From Nostoc linckia NIES-25 (lineage in GTDB: Bacteria; Cyanobacteriota; Cyanobacteriia; Cyanobacteriales; Nostocaceae), in the NCBI RefSeq assembly GCF_002368035.1, contig NZ_AP018223.1, positions 970,449 through 1,034,448 on the forward strand: a stretch of 64,000 bases of DNA. Reading direction: 5' to 3'. A model generated the notes under the pieces. It was given only the letters and a program-made list of their open reading frames with translations, had not been told where the DNA came from and did not search any database. Both the position numbers and the translations under genes were made by a program. The first letter of the stretch is position 1; each line of letters starts with the position of its first letter. Positions 36,084-43,959 of this stretch are shown here, in pieces.

Positions 36084-37739
36084 TTAATTATTTTGAATCG
36101 CTTCATCCAGCTTTTGAATTAAATCTCTATAGGGTGTATCATTATATTCGTCATTGTGTAGATAGTAATTGACAAGAAACTGAAATTCCCAGTCATTTTC
36201 TACTTCAGATTTAAGCGTATAAAGAAATTCATGCACTTGCTCTCGGTCTGTATTGCGAAATATTCCCAGAGTTTCTTCAACGGTTTTATCAAAAAAATCT
36301 TTGCGGAGTTTTTGTCGATAAGCCAAACTATTAGCACCAAAATTAATAAATCCAGCGTGTTGTTGGAGGCTTTGAAAAAAATACTGCATAGACCAAGTAC
36401 CAGCAACAGCAGAATTATTTTTTGATTTCAATTCGTGAATATATTCCCAGCAAATTTGAGCCGCTTCACTACACAGTTTTTGAAAGTTATCTGGCGAAGT
36501 TTCTCTCAAAAGACCAATAACTAGTAGCCGGCGCGTCATCCCATTTTTGATAATAGTTTTATCGCGAGTAAAAATAGATGTCTTTGTCAGTTCGGCATTT
36601 AATTTAAAACTATCATCGCTGAAAGGTAACTGAAATCTCCGCACCGCTTCCTTTAATACCCAAGTCCCATTCAGGATGGGAAATATACTTAATTTTTCAA
36701 TCGATTCGTAGAGATGATTATTTTCTGTTGTCAAGGTTTCTTTAATTTGGTCTCTACACTTTTTGAGGTTTTTTTCCCATAGTTGGTTGCCATAACTGTT
36801 TAAAAACCAACTGACTGTATAACCACCACTGCGATAAACTTTTAGTGCTTCAGCAATTCCCCCTGGGTGTCCGCCAGTTAAATACAGTAAGTGTCCTGCA
36901 AGGAGAGCAACACTTTCGGAAGTCATCTCGATTGGCTTGAGATATTTTGTTGCTGTATCCTGAATCACTTCCCAGTTAAAAGGAGAGAGGATTAGTTTTG
37001 GAAAAGTACGATCTAAAGGGATATCAATCAGACAGCGAGCTGCAATCACAACTCGAAGTCTCCGGGAATTATCTTTAAAGAACTGTAATTCTTTCAAACA
37101 TCTTTCAACTCTCCATGTAAATTCCTTAAGATCGTTAAAAATTTCGTTTAAACGTTGCTTTGGTGGGGCATTTCCATCCAAATCGATGAGCAGTACAATA
37201 CCTTTTTTCCCCTGAGATTGCCATTTGGCCCAATTTCTATGTAATAGTAAGCCTAAACCCTCTCCCAAACTTAATTCATATCCTTCTGGTAGTGAAAGTT
37301 GGAGAGAGCTTGCTAATCGGTTTTCTAAGTCTTCACTACTTTCATCACTAGACATAGAAGCATAAGCACAACACCATTGCAATTCTTGAAATCGCCCCAT
37401 AATCTGTTTGAGAAATTCTGTTTTCCCATAGCCTTTAGGAGCAGTTACCAGACGATAAGGAGGAGAATTAATCGCTGTAATCTCGCTAATTGCATCATCC
37501 CGATTAGTGAATGGAATTTTATCAGGTTCGCGCTCTAGAGATTCTCGATTTAGCTCGTTTAATTCTGATTCAGCTTTTGCCATTTCATCGAATTTATCAT
37601 CAATTTGCCTTTGTAATTTGTTCTTATCTACATCATCAAGGGTACGCGATATTTGCCTGCCGATAGTTTCGATATCAGTTTTTAAATAAGCTATTAACTG
37701 TTCTAGATAGTTCTTGCGTAATTCTGAAGAATTGTTCAT
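36084..37739 (-). CDS. P-loop ATPase with N-terminal effector-associated helical domain
   Basis: This 551-aa protein begins with a helical domain at residues 1-65. Residues 19-63 align without gaps to residues 251-295 of the trypsin-like protein encoded just upstream (18 of 45 identical; both contain QRQI and ESELN). Walker A is PKGYGKTEFL (about 101-110, Lys 106) and the Walker B strand is IVLLIDLDGNA (about 187). Then follows VVIAARCLIDIPLDRTFP and HLLYLTGGHPGGIAEAL, a STAND/AAA-like sensor. The C-terminus is helical. It probably transmits a nucleotide-dependent signal to the protease through the shared domain. The spacing to the protease gene is 17 bases. Confidence 0.8.
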   Translation of the reverse strand: MNNSSELRKNYLEQLIAYLKTDIETIGRQISRTLDDVDKNKLQRQIDDKFDEMAKAESELNELNRESLEREPDKIPFTNRDDAISEITAINSPPYRLVTAPKGYGKTEFLKQIMGRFQELQWCCAYASMSSDESSEDLENRLASSLQLSLPEGYELSLGEGLGLLLHRNWAKWQSQGKKGIVLLIDLDGNAPPKQRLNEIFNDLKEFTWRVERCLKELQFFKDNSRRLRVVIAARCLIDIPLDRTFPKLILSPFNWEVIQDTATKYLKPIEMTSESVALLAGHLLYLTGGHPGGIAEALKVYRSGGYTVSWFLNSYGNQLWEKNLKKCRDQIKETLTTENNHLYESIEKLSIFPILNGTWVLKEAVRRFQLPFSDDSFKLNAELTKTSIFTRDKTIIKNGMTRRLLVIGLLRETSPDNFQKLCSEAAQICWEYIHELKSKNNSAVAGTWSMQYFFQSLQQHAGFINFGANSLAYRQKLRKDFFDKTVEETLGIFRNTDREQVHEFLYTLKSEVENDWEFQFLVNYYLHNDEYNDTPYRDLIQKLDEAIQNN

Positions 37740-37756
37740 TGTATTTAAAAGTTAAA

Positions 37757-38650
37757 TTAATTGCTGATAATATTAAGTTCACTTTCTACTCGCTCAAGTT
37801 CTTGTAGTATGCTGTTAATTTGGCGTTGGATGATATTGCGATCGCCAGCACTAAGTGTATAGTTGAGTTGATTGTAAGCTGCTTCATAATCACTACTTAG
37901 AACGTCAAAGCGTTGTTGCAAAGTTTTGATTTTCAGTTGTTGCACTCTGCTTTTAATAGTCTGGGTATGAGCATTTGGCGAAACCGACAAAGCTATTTCA
38001 TCCCACACTTGACTCAATACATCCACAGGAATCATAAAGGCAGTCTTGATATCTTCTCGCCGTTTCTCCGCCGCCACAGCCATCCCAACCACTCCCACAA
38101 GGGTTTCATCCCATATAGGCGCACCACTAAAGCCTGGTTCTATCCTGTAGCCAGTTACCTTACTGTCTTCGAGTTGCACCCATCCCTTGCCTTGGCTGTC
38201 TCGCAACACCCCTGTGGCCCAAACGCCATCATTGTGTCCTTGAGGAAAACCAAATATCCGGAAAGGATGCTCCCAAATATTTTTAGCTGAGATTAGCTTG
38301 ATTGGTTGAGCTTCTTTAGGCAAGGGGCCTTCTATTTCCAACCCAGCAATATCTTCGAGCTTAGAAATTGATACATTACTAATAACAGGTTGCCAAAAAA
38401 CAACTTTCGCTTTTAGTTGTTGCCCTGATGGAATTAGAGGGAAATCTAAATAAATATTATTACTAGGAGCTTCAACTATATCCTCTGGTAAAGATAGAGC
38501 TGAGGTTACAACGTGAGCGCATGTCAGAATATAATTACGAGTGCGACCAGAGACTAAAAAACCTACACCAACTACCGCACCATTGGCATGAAAAATTCTG
38601 GCGATCGCCGATCTAAAAGTTTGAATATAATTATCTGTACTCGCTACCAT
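37757..38650 (-). CDS. Trypsin-like serine protease with C-terminal effector-associated domain
   Basis: This 297-aa protein has the chymotrypsin-fold triad in order: His 46 in LTCAHVVT, Asp 100 in LEDIAGLE and Ser 175 in EPGFSGAPIW. No signal peptide is present, so it should act in the cytoplasm. Residues 236-296 are a separate helical domain homologous to the N-terminus of the neighbouring ATPase. In bacterial conflict systems, proteases of this type are effectors brought to NTPases by such shared adaptor domains; that is known for the families and inferred here. Six bases separate it from the Trypco1 gene and 17 from the ATPase gene. Confidence 0.88.
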   Translation of the reverse strand: MVASTDNYIQTFRSAIARIFHANGAVVGVGFLVSGRTRNYILTCAHVVTSALSLPEDIVEAPSNNIYLDFPLIPSGQQLKAKVVFWQPVISNVSISKLEDIAGLEIEGPLPKEAQPIKLISAKNIWEHPFRIFGFPQGHNDGVWATGVLRDSQGKGWVQLEDSKVTGYRIEPGFSGAPIWDETLVGVVGMAVAAEKRREDIKTAFMIPVDVLSQVWDEIALSVSPNAHTQTIKSRVQQLKIKTLQQRFDVLSSDYEAAYNQLNYTLSAGDRNIIQRQINSILQELERVESELNIISN

Positions 38651-38656
38651 AGATTA

Positions 38657-38998
38657 CTATGCCTTGTCCTGCTTCCATTTCAAGGTAATTTCGTAGTTAG
38701 CTTCACCACCTACAGAAGTGAAAATTGCACCCACACCAGCATTTAACTTAATCCCAAACTTCACCTCTACCTCATCGGCTGGTGTATTCAACTGGCTCAA
38801 TTTGGTGATAATAAGTGAAGCTACAGGTTGTATTTGATCTAATACCTCATCAAATTTCTTTTTAGCTTCGACTACCATTTGCCCTGTGTCTGGTCTGGCA
38901 ACACGTGTTAGAGCATTGCTATTTTCTGACTCATCAACTTCAGCTAAAAACTTTGTGCCATCTTCGAGAAAAAATTCTGCAATTTGTTTCCGATTCAT
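38657..38998 (-). CDS. Trypco1 (CU044_2847-like) trypsin-co-occurring protein
   Basis: This is the first gene of the operon, 113 aa from ATG 38,998 (a TTG at 39,019 is a weaker start). The fold is a small beta sandwich. It has an EFFLEDGTKFLAEVDE strand pair, a helix KKKFDEVLDQIQPVASLI and the diagnostic C-terminal EVEVKFGIKLNAGVGAIFTS followed by GGEANYEITLKWK. Trypco1 proteins are named for constant association with trypsin-like proteases in NTPase-linked conflict systems. The exact role, sensor or inhibitor, is not settled. The gene overlaps nothing and is followed after 6 bases by the protease. Confidence 0.85.
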   Translation of the reverse strand: MNRKQIAEFFLEDGTKFLAEVDESENSNALTRVARPDTGQMVVEAKKKFDEVLDQIQPVASLIITKLSQLNTPADEVEVKFGIKLNAGVGAIFTSVGGEANYEITLKWKQDKA

Positions 38999-39019
38999 AG
39001 TGAAACCTGTTATTTTCAA

Positions 39020-39320
39020 CTAATAATTTGTCGAGATTGCTAACAACAAAACACAAAGCGTCCCGTAGTTCATCGCATTAGGTATCAGGGCTTATAGATC
39101 CCTGACTTCTTTAAGAAGTCGGGGATCTGAATACCCACAAACCAGCAAAATTAATGCGATATACCACTAGTAGTCTGCGAACTTTCTAAATAAACTGCCA
39201 AATTCTTACTACTTGGGCATTACAAGCTATTTGACATGTAATACATTTAACAATCGTTATGTTAATTGTATATTAGTTATATATGTAGTTTGGCTTCAAT
39301 TAGTAATTATACTGAGTTAG
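39020..39320. promoter_or_regulatory. Upstream region of the protease/STAND/radical SAM operon
   Basis: This spacer must hold the operon promoter on the minus strand. A hairpin at 39,096-39,128 (AGATCCCTGACTTCTT with AAGAAGTCGGGGATCT) lies about 100 bases upstream of the first start codon and belongs to a dispersed palindrome type. Further upstream the sequence is AT-rich. No operator can be named. Confidence 0.4.
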
Positions 39321-39530
39321 CTATAAGAGTCCGATTTGATTTTTGAAAAATCTAAGTATATGTAGTGGCGTGTCAAGCCTTAAATGTTGCAATAAATTTT
39401 ATTGTGTGATGGGTGTCCTCACCCGTCCGGGCGGGCAGGATGCCCACCCCACAAGAGCTAAATTTTATGCACTATTTCAGTCTTGACACGCTACTACGTG
39501 TATTTCAACAATCAAATATGAATCCTATAT
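39321..39530. mobile_element. Inverted-repeat element, second copy with a different core
   Basis: The arms GAGTCCGATTTGATTTTTG (39,327) and ATCAAATATGAATCC (ending 39,525) match the middle layer of the 17.8-kb composite. The core here is a GGCGTGTCAAG / CTTGACACGC palindrome with an inner GGGTGTCC..GGATGCCC hairpin, instead of the GTAGGGTGTG unit. No gene is present between it and 39,820. A GTAGGCGATTGC...GTAGCACAGCTAGCTGTGC stretch is another short palindrome. Confidence 0.7.
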
Positions 39531-39820
39531 AAAATTACTAGATTTAAGTAAGTATGCAAAAATCAATCAAACTAAATTAAATAATGTAAAATTAATTAAA
39601 TTTTCTGTAGTCAGCGCCTCCAACCCTTGACTTATCAAGTCTGTTGTAGGCGATTGCAGGGTAGCACAGCTAGCTGTGCCACTCCACCTGCGTACCTCAT
39701 GCAAATAAGAATCCCTATCTCAAAGAGATTCTGCGAAATTAGCATGAATATGCGTTCAAAAGTTAATTAGGATAGCTGCTCGTCAAAAGCACTGAAAAAC
39801 TTTTACTTGCAAATAGTCTA

Positions 39821-40066
39821 TCAATTGGGAGAACACTTGGGACAAAAATCAGGACTAAATTTGCAGTATTGGCTACCCGTCAATGGGTAAACTGTACAAT
39901 AGGGAAAACTCGTAAGTTGAACTTTGGCTGTTTGTAATTGCGAACTATTTGCCGATAATTCACTAAGTTTAGTTTTATTAGCCGCAAAGATAGCTATCAG
40001 TTTAGGTAACGCTATGCAGGCAGCAATATTTATCAGCGTTAGCAGTGTTGCGTCTATCGAATTCAT
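39821..40066 (-). CDS. Small membrane peptide with ALPKL core and Cys-rich tail, 81 aa
   Basis: The N-terminal helix MNSIDATLLTLINIAACIAL followed by PKLIAIFAANK is paralogous to the peptide at 31,265-31,411 (14 of 31 identical). Unlike that peptide it has a longer tail that ends in a Cys/Tyr/Pro-rich segment with four Cys (residues about 57-79: YCTVYP, QYCKFSP, FCPKCSPN). A GGGA sequence lies about 12 bases before the ATG. It lies 800 bases upstream of the conflict operon on the same strand. The tail could be a metal-binding knot or a modified peptide core; neither is shown. Confidence 0.6.
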   Translation of the reverse strand: MNSIDATLLTLINIAACIALPKLIAIFAANKTKLSELSANSSQLQTAKVQLTSFPYCTVYPLTGSQYCKFSPDFCPKCSPN

Positions 40067-40309
40067 AGGTAATCATTCCCTGCGAAAAGTAGGCGTAGCC
40101 CGTCGTAGAGATCGCTGTTTCTAACTGCAAAGGCGATCTATAACTTGCAGTCTATGTAAATCAATCTTAACATAAATTTTTGTAAATATAAAGGTGGAAT
40201 TCCTGGAATTATCATACACAAAAGAGAATGTGGATAATGAGGACGGTTATTGTAGCTTAATAACAAAACAAGCTCCAAAAGCGAACGTTTGAAATTTAGT
40301 TAAGGTGTT

Positions 40310-42286
40310 ATGTCAAAAACTCAAACCGCGTCTTCTTTTTTATCTGATATCAGCGAGCAAGAACGCCAAGCATTAAAGAAGCTGGTAGATTATACAAATG
40401 TGCAATCGCTACCAGAAATTTGGCCTTTGGCAGCTAGGGAATTTGGCGATATTGTTGCCCTGCAAAACCCCCACGCTAAACCAGCAATAGCGATTACTTA
40501 TACTCAGTTAGCAGAAAAAATACAACTATTTGCTGCTGGGTTGCAAGCGTTGGGAGTAAAACTAGGCGATCGCATTTCCTTAATTGCTGACAACAGTCCT
40601 CGGTGGTTTATTGCCGACCAAGGTATCATGACTGCTGGAGGAGTTGATGCAGTGCGTAGCTCCCAAGCTGAAAAAGAAGAACTGCTGTTCATCATCGCCA
40701 ACAGTGGCAGTACAGCAGTGGTAATTGAAGATTTGAAGACACTTAAAAAACTGCAAGAGCGCCTCAACGATTTGCCAATTCAATTCGTCATCTTACTTTC
40801 AGATGAAGCACCACCCACGGAAACACCTTTAAAAGTGCTAAATTTTGCCCAATTAAATGAAATTGGAGCAAAACATAATTTTGTCCCAGTCAAGCAAAAT
40901 CGTGATGCCCTAGCAACCTTGATTTACACCTCTGGCACCACCGGCAAACCCAAAGGTGTGATGCTCTCCTATAGCAATTTGATGCACCAAGTGACAACAT
41001 TTGGCACAGTATTGCAACCAAATCCAGGCGATATGGTTCTCAGTATTTTGCCTTCGTGGCACAGTTACGAACGAACTGTTGAATATTACCTATTATCTCA
41101 AGGTTGCACGCAAGTTTATACTAACTTGCGCTCTGTCAAAGCAGATTTGAGACAATTTAAACCCAACTATATGGTGGGTGTGCCCCGTTTGTGGGAATCG
41201 ATTTATGAAGGAGTGCAAAAACAGTTCCGCGAACAACCAGCCAACAAGCAACGCCTGATTAAATTTTTATTAGGCATCAGCGAGAAATATATTAAAGCGC
41301 GGCGAGTTGCCGAGGGATTGGATTTAAATAATCTTCATGCCTCAGGCGTGGAACGATTTGCAGCTAGCATACAAGCATCAGCTTTGTTACCCCTGCATAA
41401 GTTGGGAGAAAAACTAGTTTATGCCAAAGTGCGGGAAGCCACAGGGGGAGAAGTCAAGCAAATGATTAGCGGCGGCGGTGCGCTTCCCAGACACATCGAT
41501 AACTTCTTTGAAATTATTGGCGTCCAGATTTTGCAAGGCTATGGCTTGACAGAAACTTCTCCGGTTACCCACGTGCGTCGTCCTTGGCGAAATTTGATTG
41601 GCGCATCGGGGCTACCACTCCCGGCAACAGAAGCTAAAATCGTAGATCCTGAGACAAAAGCGCCTTTGCCACCAGAAACACGAGGCTTGGTATTGTTAAG
41701 GGGACCCCAGATTATGCAAGGCTACTACCAAAATCCCGAAGCCACAGCCAAAGCAATTGACCCAGAAGGTTGGTTTGATAGCGGCGATTTGGGTTGGTTA
41801 ACGCCACAAAACGATTTAGTGTTAACTGGTAGAGCGAAGGATACCATTGTCTTGACTAACGGCGAAAACATCGAACCGCAACCCATCGAAGATGCGTGTT
41901 TGCGATCGCCATACATCGATCAAATCATGCTTCTCGGCCAAGACCAACGCAGCTTGGGAGCCTTAATTGTCCCCAATATCGAAGCCTTAGAAAAATGGGC
42001 AGCAGATCAGAATTTGACACTGGATATACCAAGCGATCGCGAAATTTCCTCATCAAGTCAAAAAATAGACTTGGAGAGTAAAATGATCCAGGATTTATTT
42101 CGCCAAGAATTAAATCGCGAAGTGCAGAATCGTCCAGGGTATCGACCAGATGACCGCATCGGGCCGTTCAAATTCATTTTGGAACCATTTTCCATCGAAA
42201 ACGGCTTGATGACACAAACATTGAAAATTCGACGACACATCGTTGTGGAACGGTATCGCGATATTATTGACGGCATGTTTGCCTGA
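40310..42286 (+). CDS. Long-chain acyl-ACP/acyl-CoA synthetase (AMP-forming)
   Basis: This 658-aa adenylate-forming enzyme has the ATP-binding motif LIYTSGTTGKPKGVML (about 205-220). It continues with GYGLTETSPVTHVRRP (A5) and WFDSGDLGWLTPQNDLVLTGRAKDTIVLTNGENIEP (A7-A8, quoted here only to locate residues about 485-525). Length and sequence fit the cyanobacterial long-chain enzyme that recycles free fatty acids by loading them on ACP (Aas) rather than CoA. That assignment comes from phylogeny of the family, not from a residue I can point to. It works at the membrane face. The YlqD gene follows by 43 bases, likely in one transcript. Confidence 0.88.
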   Translation: MSKTQTASSFLSDISEQERQALKKLVDYTNVQSLPEIWPLAAREFGDIVALQNPHAKPAIAITYTQLAEKIQLFAAGLQALGVKLGDRISLIADNSPRWFIADQGIMTAGGVDAVRSSQAEKEELLFIIANSGSTAVVIEDLKTLKKLQERLNDLPIQFVILLSDEAPPTETPLKVLNFAQLNEIGAKHNFVPVKQNRDALATLIYTSGTTGKPKGVMLSYSNLMHQVTTFGTVLQPNPGDMVLSILPSWHSYERTVEYYLLSQGCTQVYTNLRSVKADLRQFKPNYMVGVPRLWESIYEGVQKQFREQPANKQRLIKFLLGISEKYIKARRVAEGLDLNNLHASGVERFAASIQASALLPLHKLGEKLVYAKVREATGGEVKQMISGGGALPRHIDNFFEIIGVQILQGYGLTETSPVTHVRRPWRNLIGASGLPLPATEAKIVDPETKAPLPPETRGLVLLRGPQIMQGYYQNPEATAKAIDPEGWFDSGDLGWLTPQNDLVLTGRAKDTIVLTNGENIEPQPIEDACLRSPYIDQIMLLGQDQRSLGALIVPNIEALEKWAADQNLTLDIPSDREISSSSQKIDLESKMIQDLFRQELNREVQNRPGYRPDDRIGPFKFILEPFSIENGLMTQTLKIRRHIVVERYRDIIDGMFA

Positions 42287-42329
42287 TGATTCCACCCGCC
42301 AACTATATAAGAGTGAACGTGAAATATTT

Positions 42330-42779
42330 ATGGATGTCTCCAAATCTCATTTGCTGTTGAAACGCGTTGTCAACGTTAAAGTGATTGTTACTCCCCTCTG
42401 GAAAGAGGAAGTACAACAGCAGCTGCAAGCGCAGATTAATCAACTTGACCAGCAACTCCAACAGCTAGACGTTGAAGGACAAAGAGCGATTAGTGCAATT
42501 CAAAAACAGAGTCTGCAACCACCAGGCCCCCAGACCCTCCAACAAATTGACAATATTCAACTCCAAGTCAATCAAAAGAAAAGTGAATTCCTAGAGCAGA
42601 AAAATCAGTTGCTGCAAAACCTCCAGCAAGTGCAGTTTCTCCAACAGGATCAAGAAGTCAACCAATTTCAAATGGAAGGCTTTTTCAAAGTAGAAACTGG
42701 AGATAACTTGATTAGCAAAATGCAAGTCGAAATTGTTCTGCGCGATGGCGTTGTCGAAGAAATTCGCGGCGACATTTAG
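42330..42779 (+). CDS. YlqD-family protein
   Basis: The start is placed at ATG 42,330 (149 aa). The frame is open upstream but overlaps the synthetase end. The N-terminus MDVSKSHLLLKRVVNVKVIV is the YlqD signature. It is followed by a Gln-rich coiled coil at about 25-105 (QQQLQAQINQLDQQLQQLD and KKSEFLEQKNQLLQNLQQV) and a short beta end (VEIVLRDGVVEEIRGDI). The function of the family is unknown. It lies directly after the acyl-ACP/CoA synthetase gene and could be co-transcribed with it. Confidence 0.85.
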   Translation: MDVSKSHLLLKRVVNVKVIVTPLWKEEVQQQLQAQINQLDQQLQQLDVEGQRAISAIQKQSLQPPGPQTLQQIDNIQLQVNQKKSEFLEQKNQLLQNLQQVQFLQQDQEVNQFQMEGFFKVETGDNLISKMQVEIVLRDGVVEEIRGDI

Positions 42780-42782
42780 GGA

Positions 42783-42905
42783 ACTAAAGTTAAGAGTTAA
42801 GAGTTATGAATTATGAATTTAAATTCTAATTCCTGACTTTTAACTTTTGTACAGACGCGATTAATCGCGTCTCTACTTCACTCCTCACTCCCAACTCCTA
42901 ACTTT
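42783..42905. repeat. STRR cluster with embedded AGACGCGATT palindrome
   Basis: Tandem ttaagag and aactcct-type 7-mers flank a perfect 20-base palindrome (AGACGCGATT and complement, 42,853-42,872). It lies between convergent genes. Confidence 0.75.
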
Positions 42906-42908
42906 TAA

Positions 42909-43403
42909 CTAATTCCTCACCCCAACCCAAACAATTTGCCACACTGGGGGGGAACTAATAAAAAGCGATCGCCCAAAGGTCGTCATCTCCACTCGATATT
43001 TAACTGTATCAACAGAATTATTACCGGGCTTGGTTTGTGTAATGGTCACCAAGGCTTGATTTCGTTCTGGATAAGCCACCTCTACCTTTCGCGTTTCTCC
43101 CACTGAGAGTATGTCGTCAAAAGCATTTAAAGCGAGTGTCGCAGGGTCGCTTCCTTGGAGAGATGAGTTAATACTTTCTAGAGGTATAGTTTTATAGCTG
43201 GAACGCCCTGGGTATGCCACAACCTCCTGGGACTGATGAATCGCTCTTACCTGCTGTGGTTGGCGATCGATATTATCAACAATCACTGGAGATTCCTGGC
43301 GTCCAGTCATCAAAACTCCAGCGCCAGCAGTGGCAAAGACGGTAAATACCACAATTAAAAAGAATTTTAACTTTGCTGACATAAAAGTAAACAGGAATTT
43401 CAA
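42909..43403 (-). CDS. Secreted or membrane-anchored hypothetical protein, 164 aa
   Basis: The basic N-terminus and one hydrophobic helix at about 12-32 (KFFLIVVFTVFATAGAGVLM) form a signal anchor or signal peptide. The remaining 130 residues form a probably periplasmic domain, with ESINSSLQGSDPATLALNAF, KVEVAYPERNQALVTITQT and a closing SPPVWQIVWVGV. The last motif suggests a small beta-sandwich domain related to lumenal/periplasmic cyanobacterial proteins. I do not recognise the family. Both ATG 43,403 and ATG 43,382 are possible starts. It is convergent with the YlqD gene. Confidence 0.7.
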   Translation of the reverse strand: MKFLFTFMSAKLKFFLIVVFTVFATAGAGVLMTGRQESPVIVDNIDRQPQQVRAIHQSQEVVAYPGRSSYKTIPLESINSSLQGSDPATLALNAFDDILSVGETRKVEVAYPERNQALVTITQTKPGNNSVDTVKYRVEMTTFGRSLFISSPPVWQIVWVGVRN

Positions 43404-43649
43404 ACAGGCTGATTACCAATTTTGAATTCTAGATTGAACTATATCCCATATCCTCTACCTTGAAGAAGCTCCTCTATCTCAAGCAGTGGTATGAGGAATA
43501 TAAATGTATTTATCAGTAGCAATCTCATTTGATTTGTGAGACACTCTTGAAGGTTTTTGAAAGCCAGCAACCAAAACAAGATATTAACTATCTTTTAACA
43601 ATAATTCTGTAGTATAGACCTTTAAATCAGATTTAAGTTCCTGAGTTTG

Positions 43650-43860
43650 GGCATAGGGTATGGGGAAAGGGAAAGGGGTATGGTTCGACCCTTCTCTACG
43701 AGAGGCTTCGCCAACGACAAAGCTCAGGACAGGCAAGCTCACCAACCGGGGAAAAGGGGAAAGATTAAATTTATTCCTTTTCCCTTTAACCTTTTCCCCT
43801 GCTCCCTCTGCCTCCTGCCCCCTGCCTTCTGCCTTCTGCCCCCTGCCTCCTGCCCAACCT
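43650..43860. repeat. Dispersed purine/pyrimidine inverted repeat, second copy
   Basis: A GGGAAAGGGAAAGGGG arm faces a long CCCTGCCTCCTGCCC-type arm made of 7-base ctgcctt/ctgcccc units. The core between 43,750 and 43,805 is the reverse complement of part of the repeat at 939-1072. Reading frames through it are artefacts. Confidence 0.7.
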
Positions 43861-43959
43861 AAAATATAAAATCTCCAATCCAAAATTCTTTTATCAAGAT
43901 ACAATTCGATCTGACAAAAGCTGTTAAAGTCCATTAACCATTGATTCCCAAACCACCCT

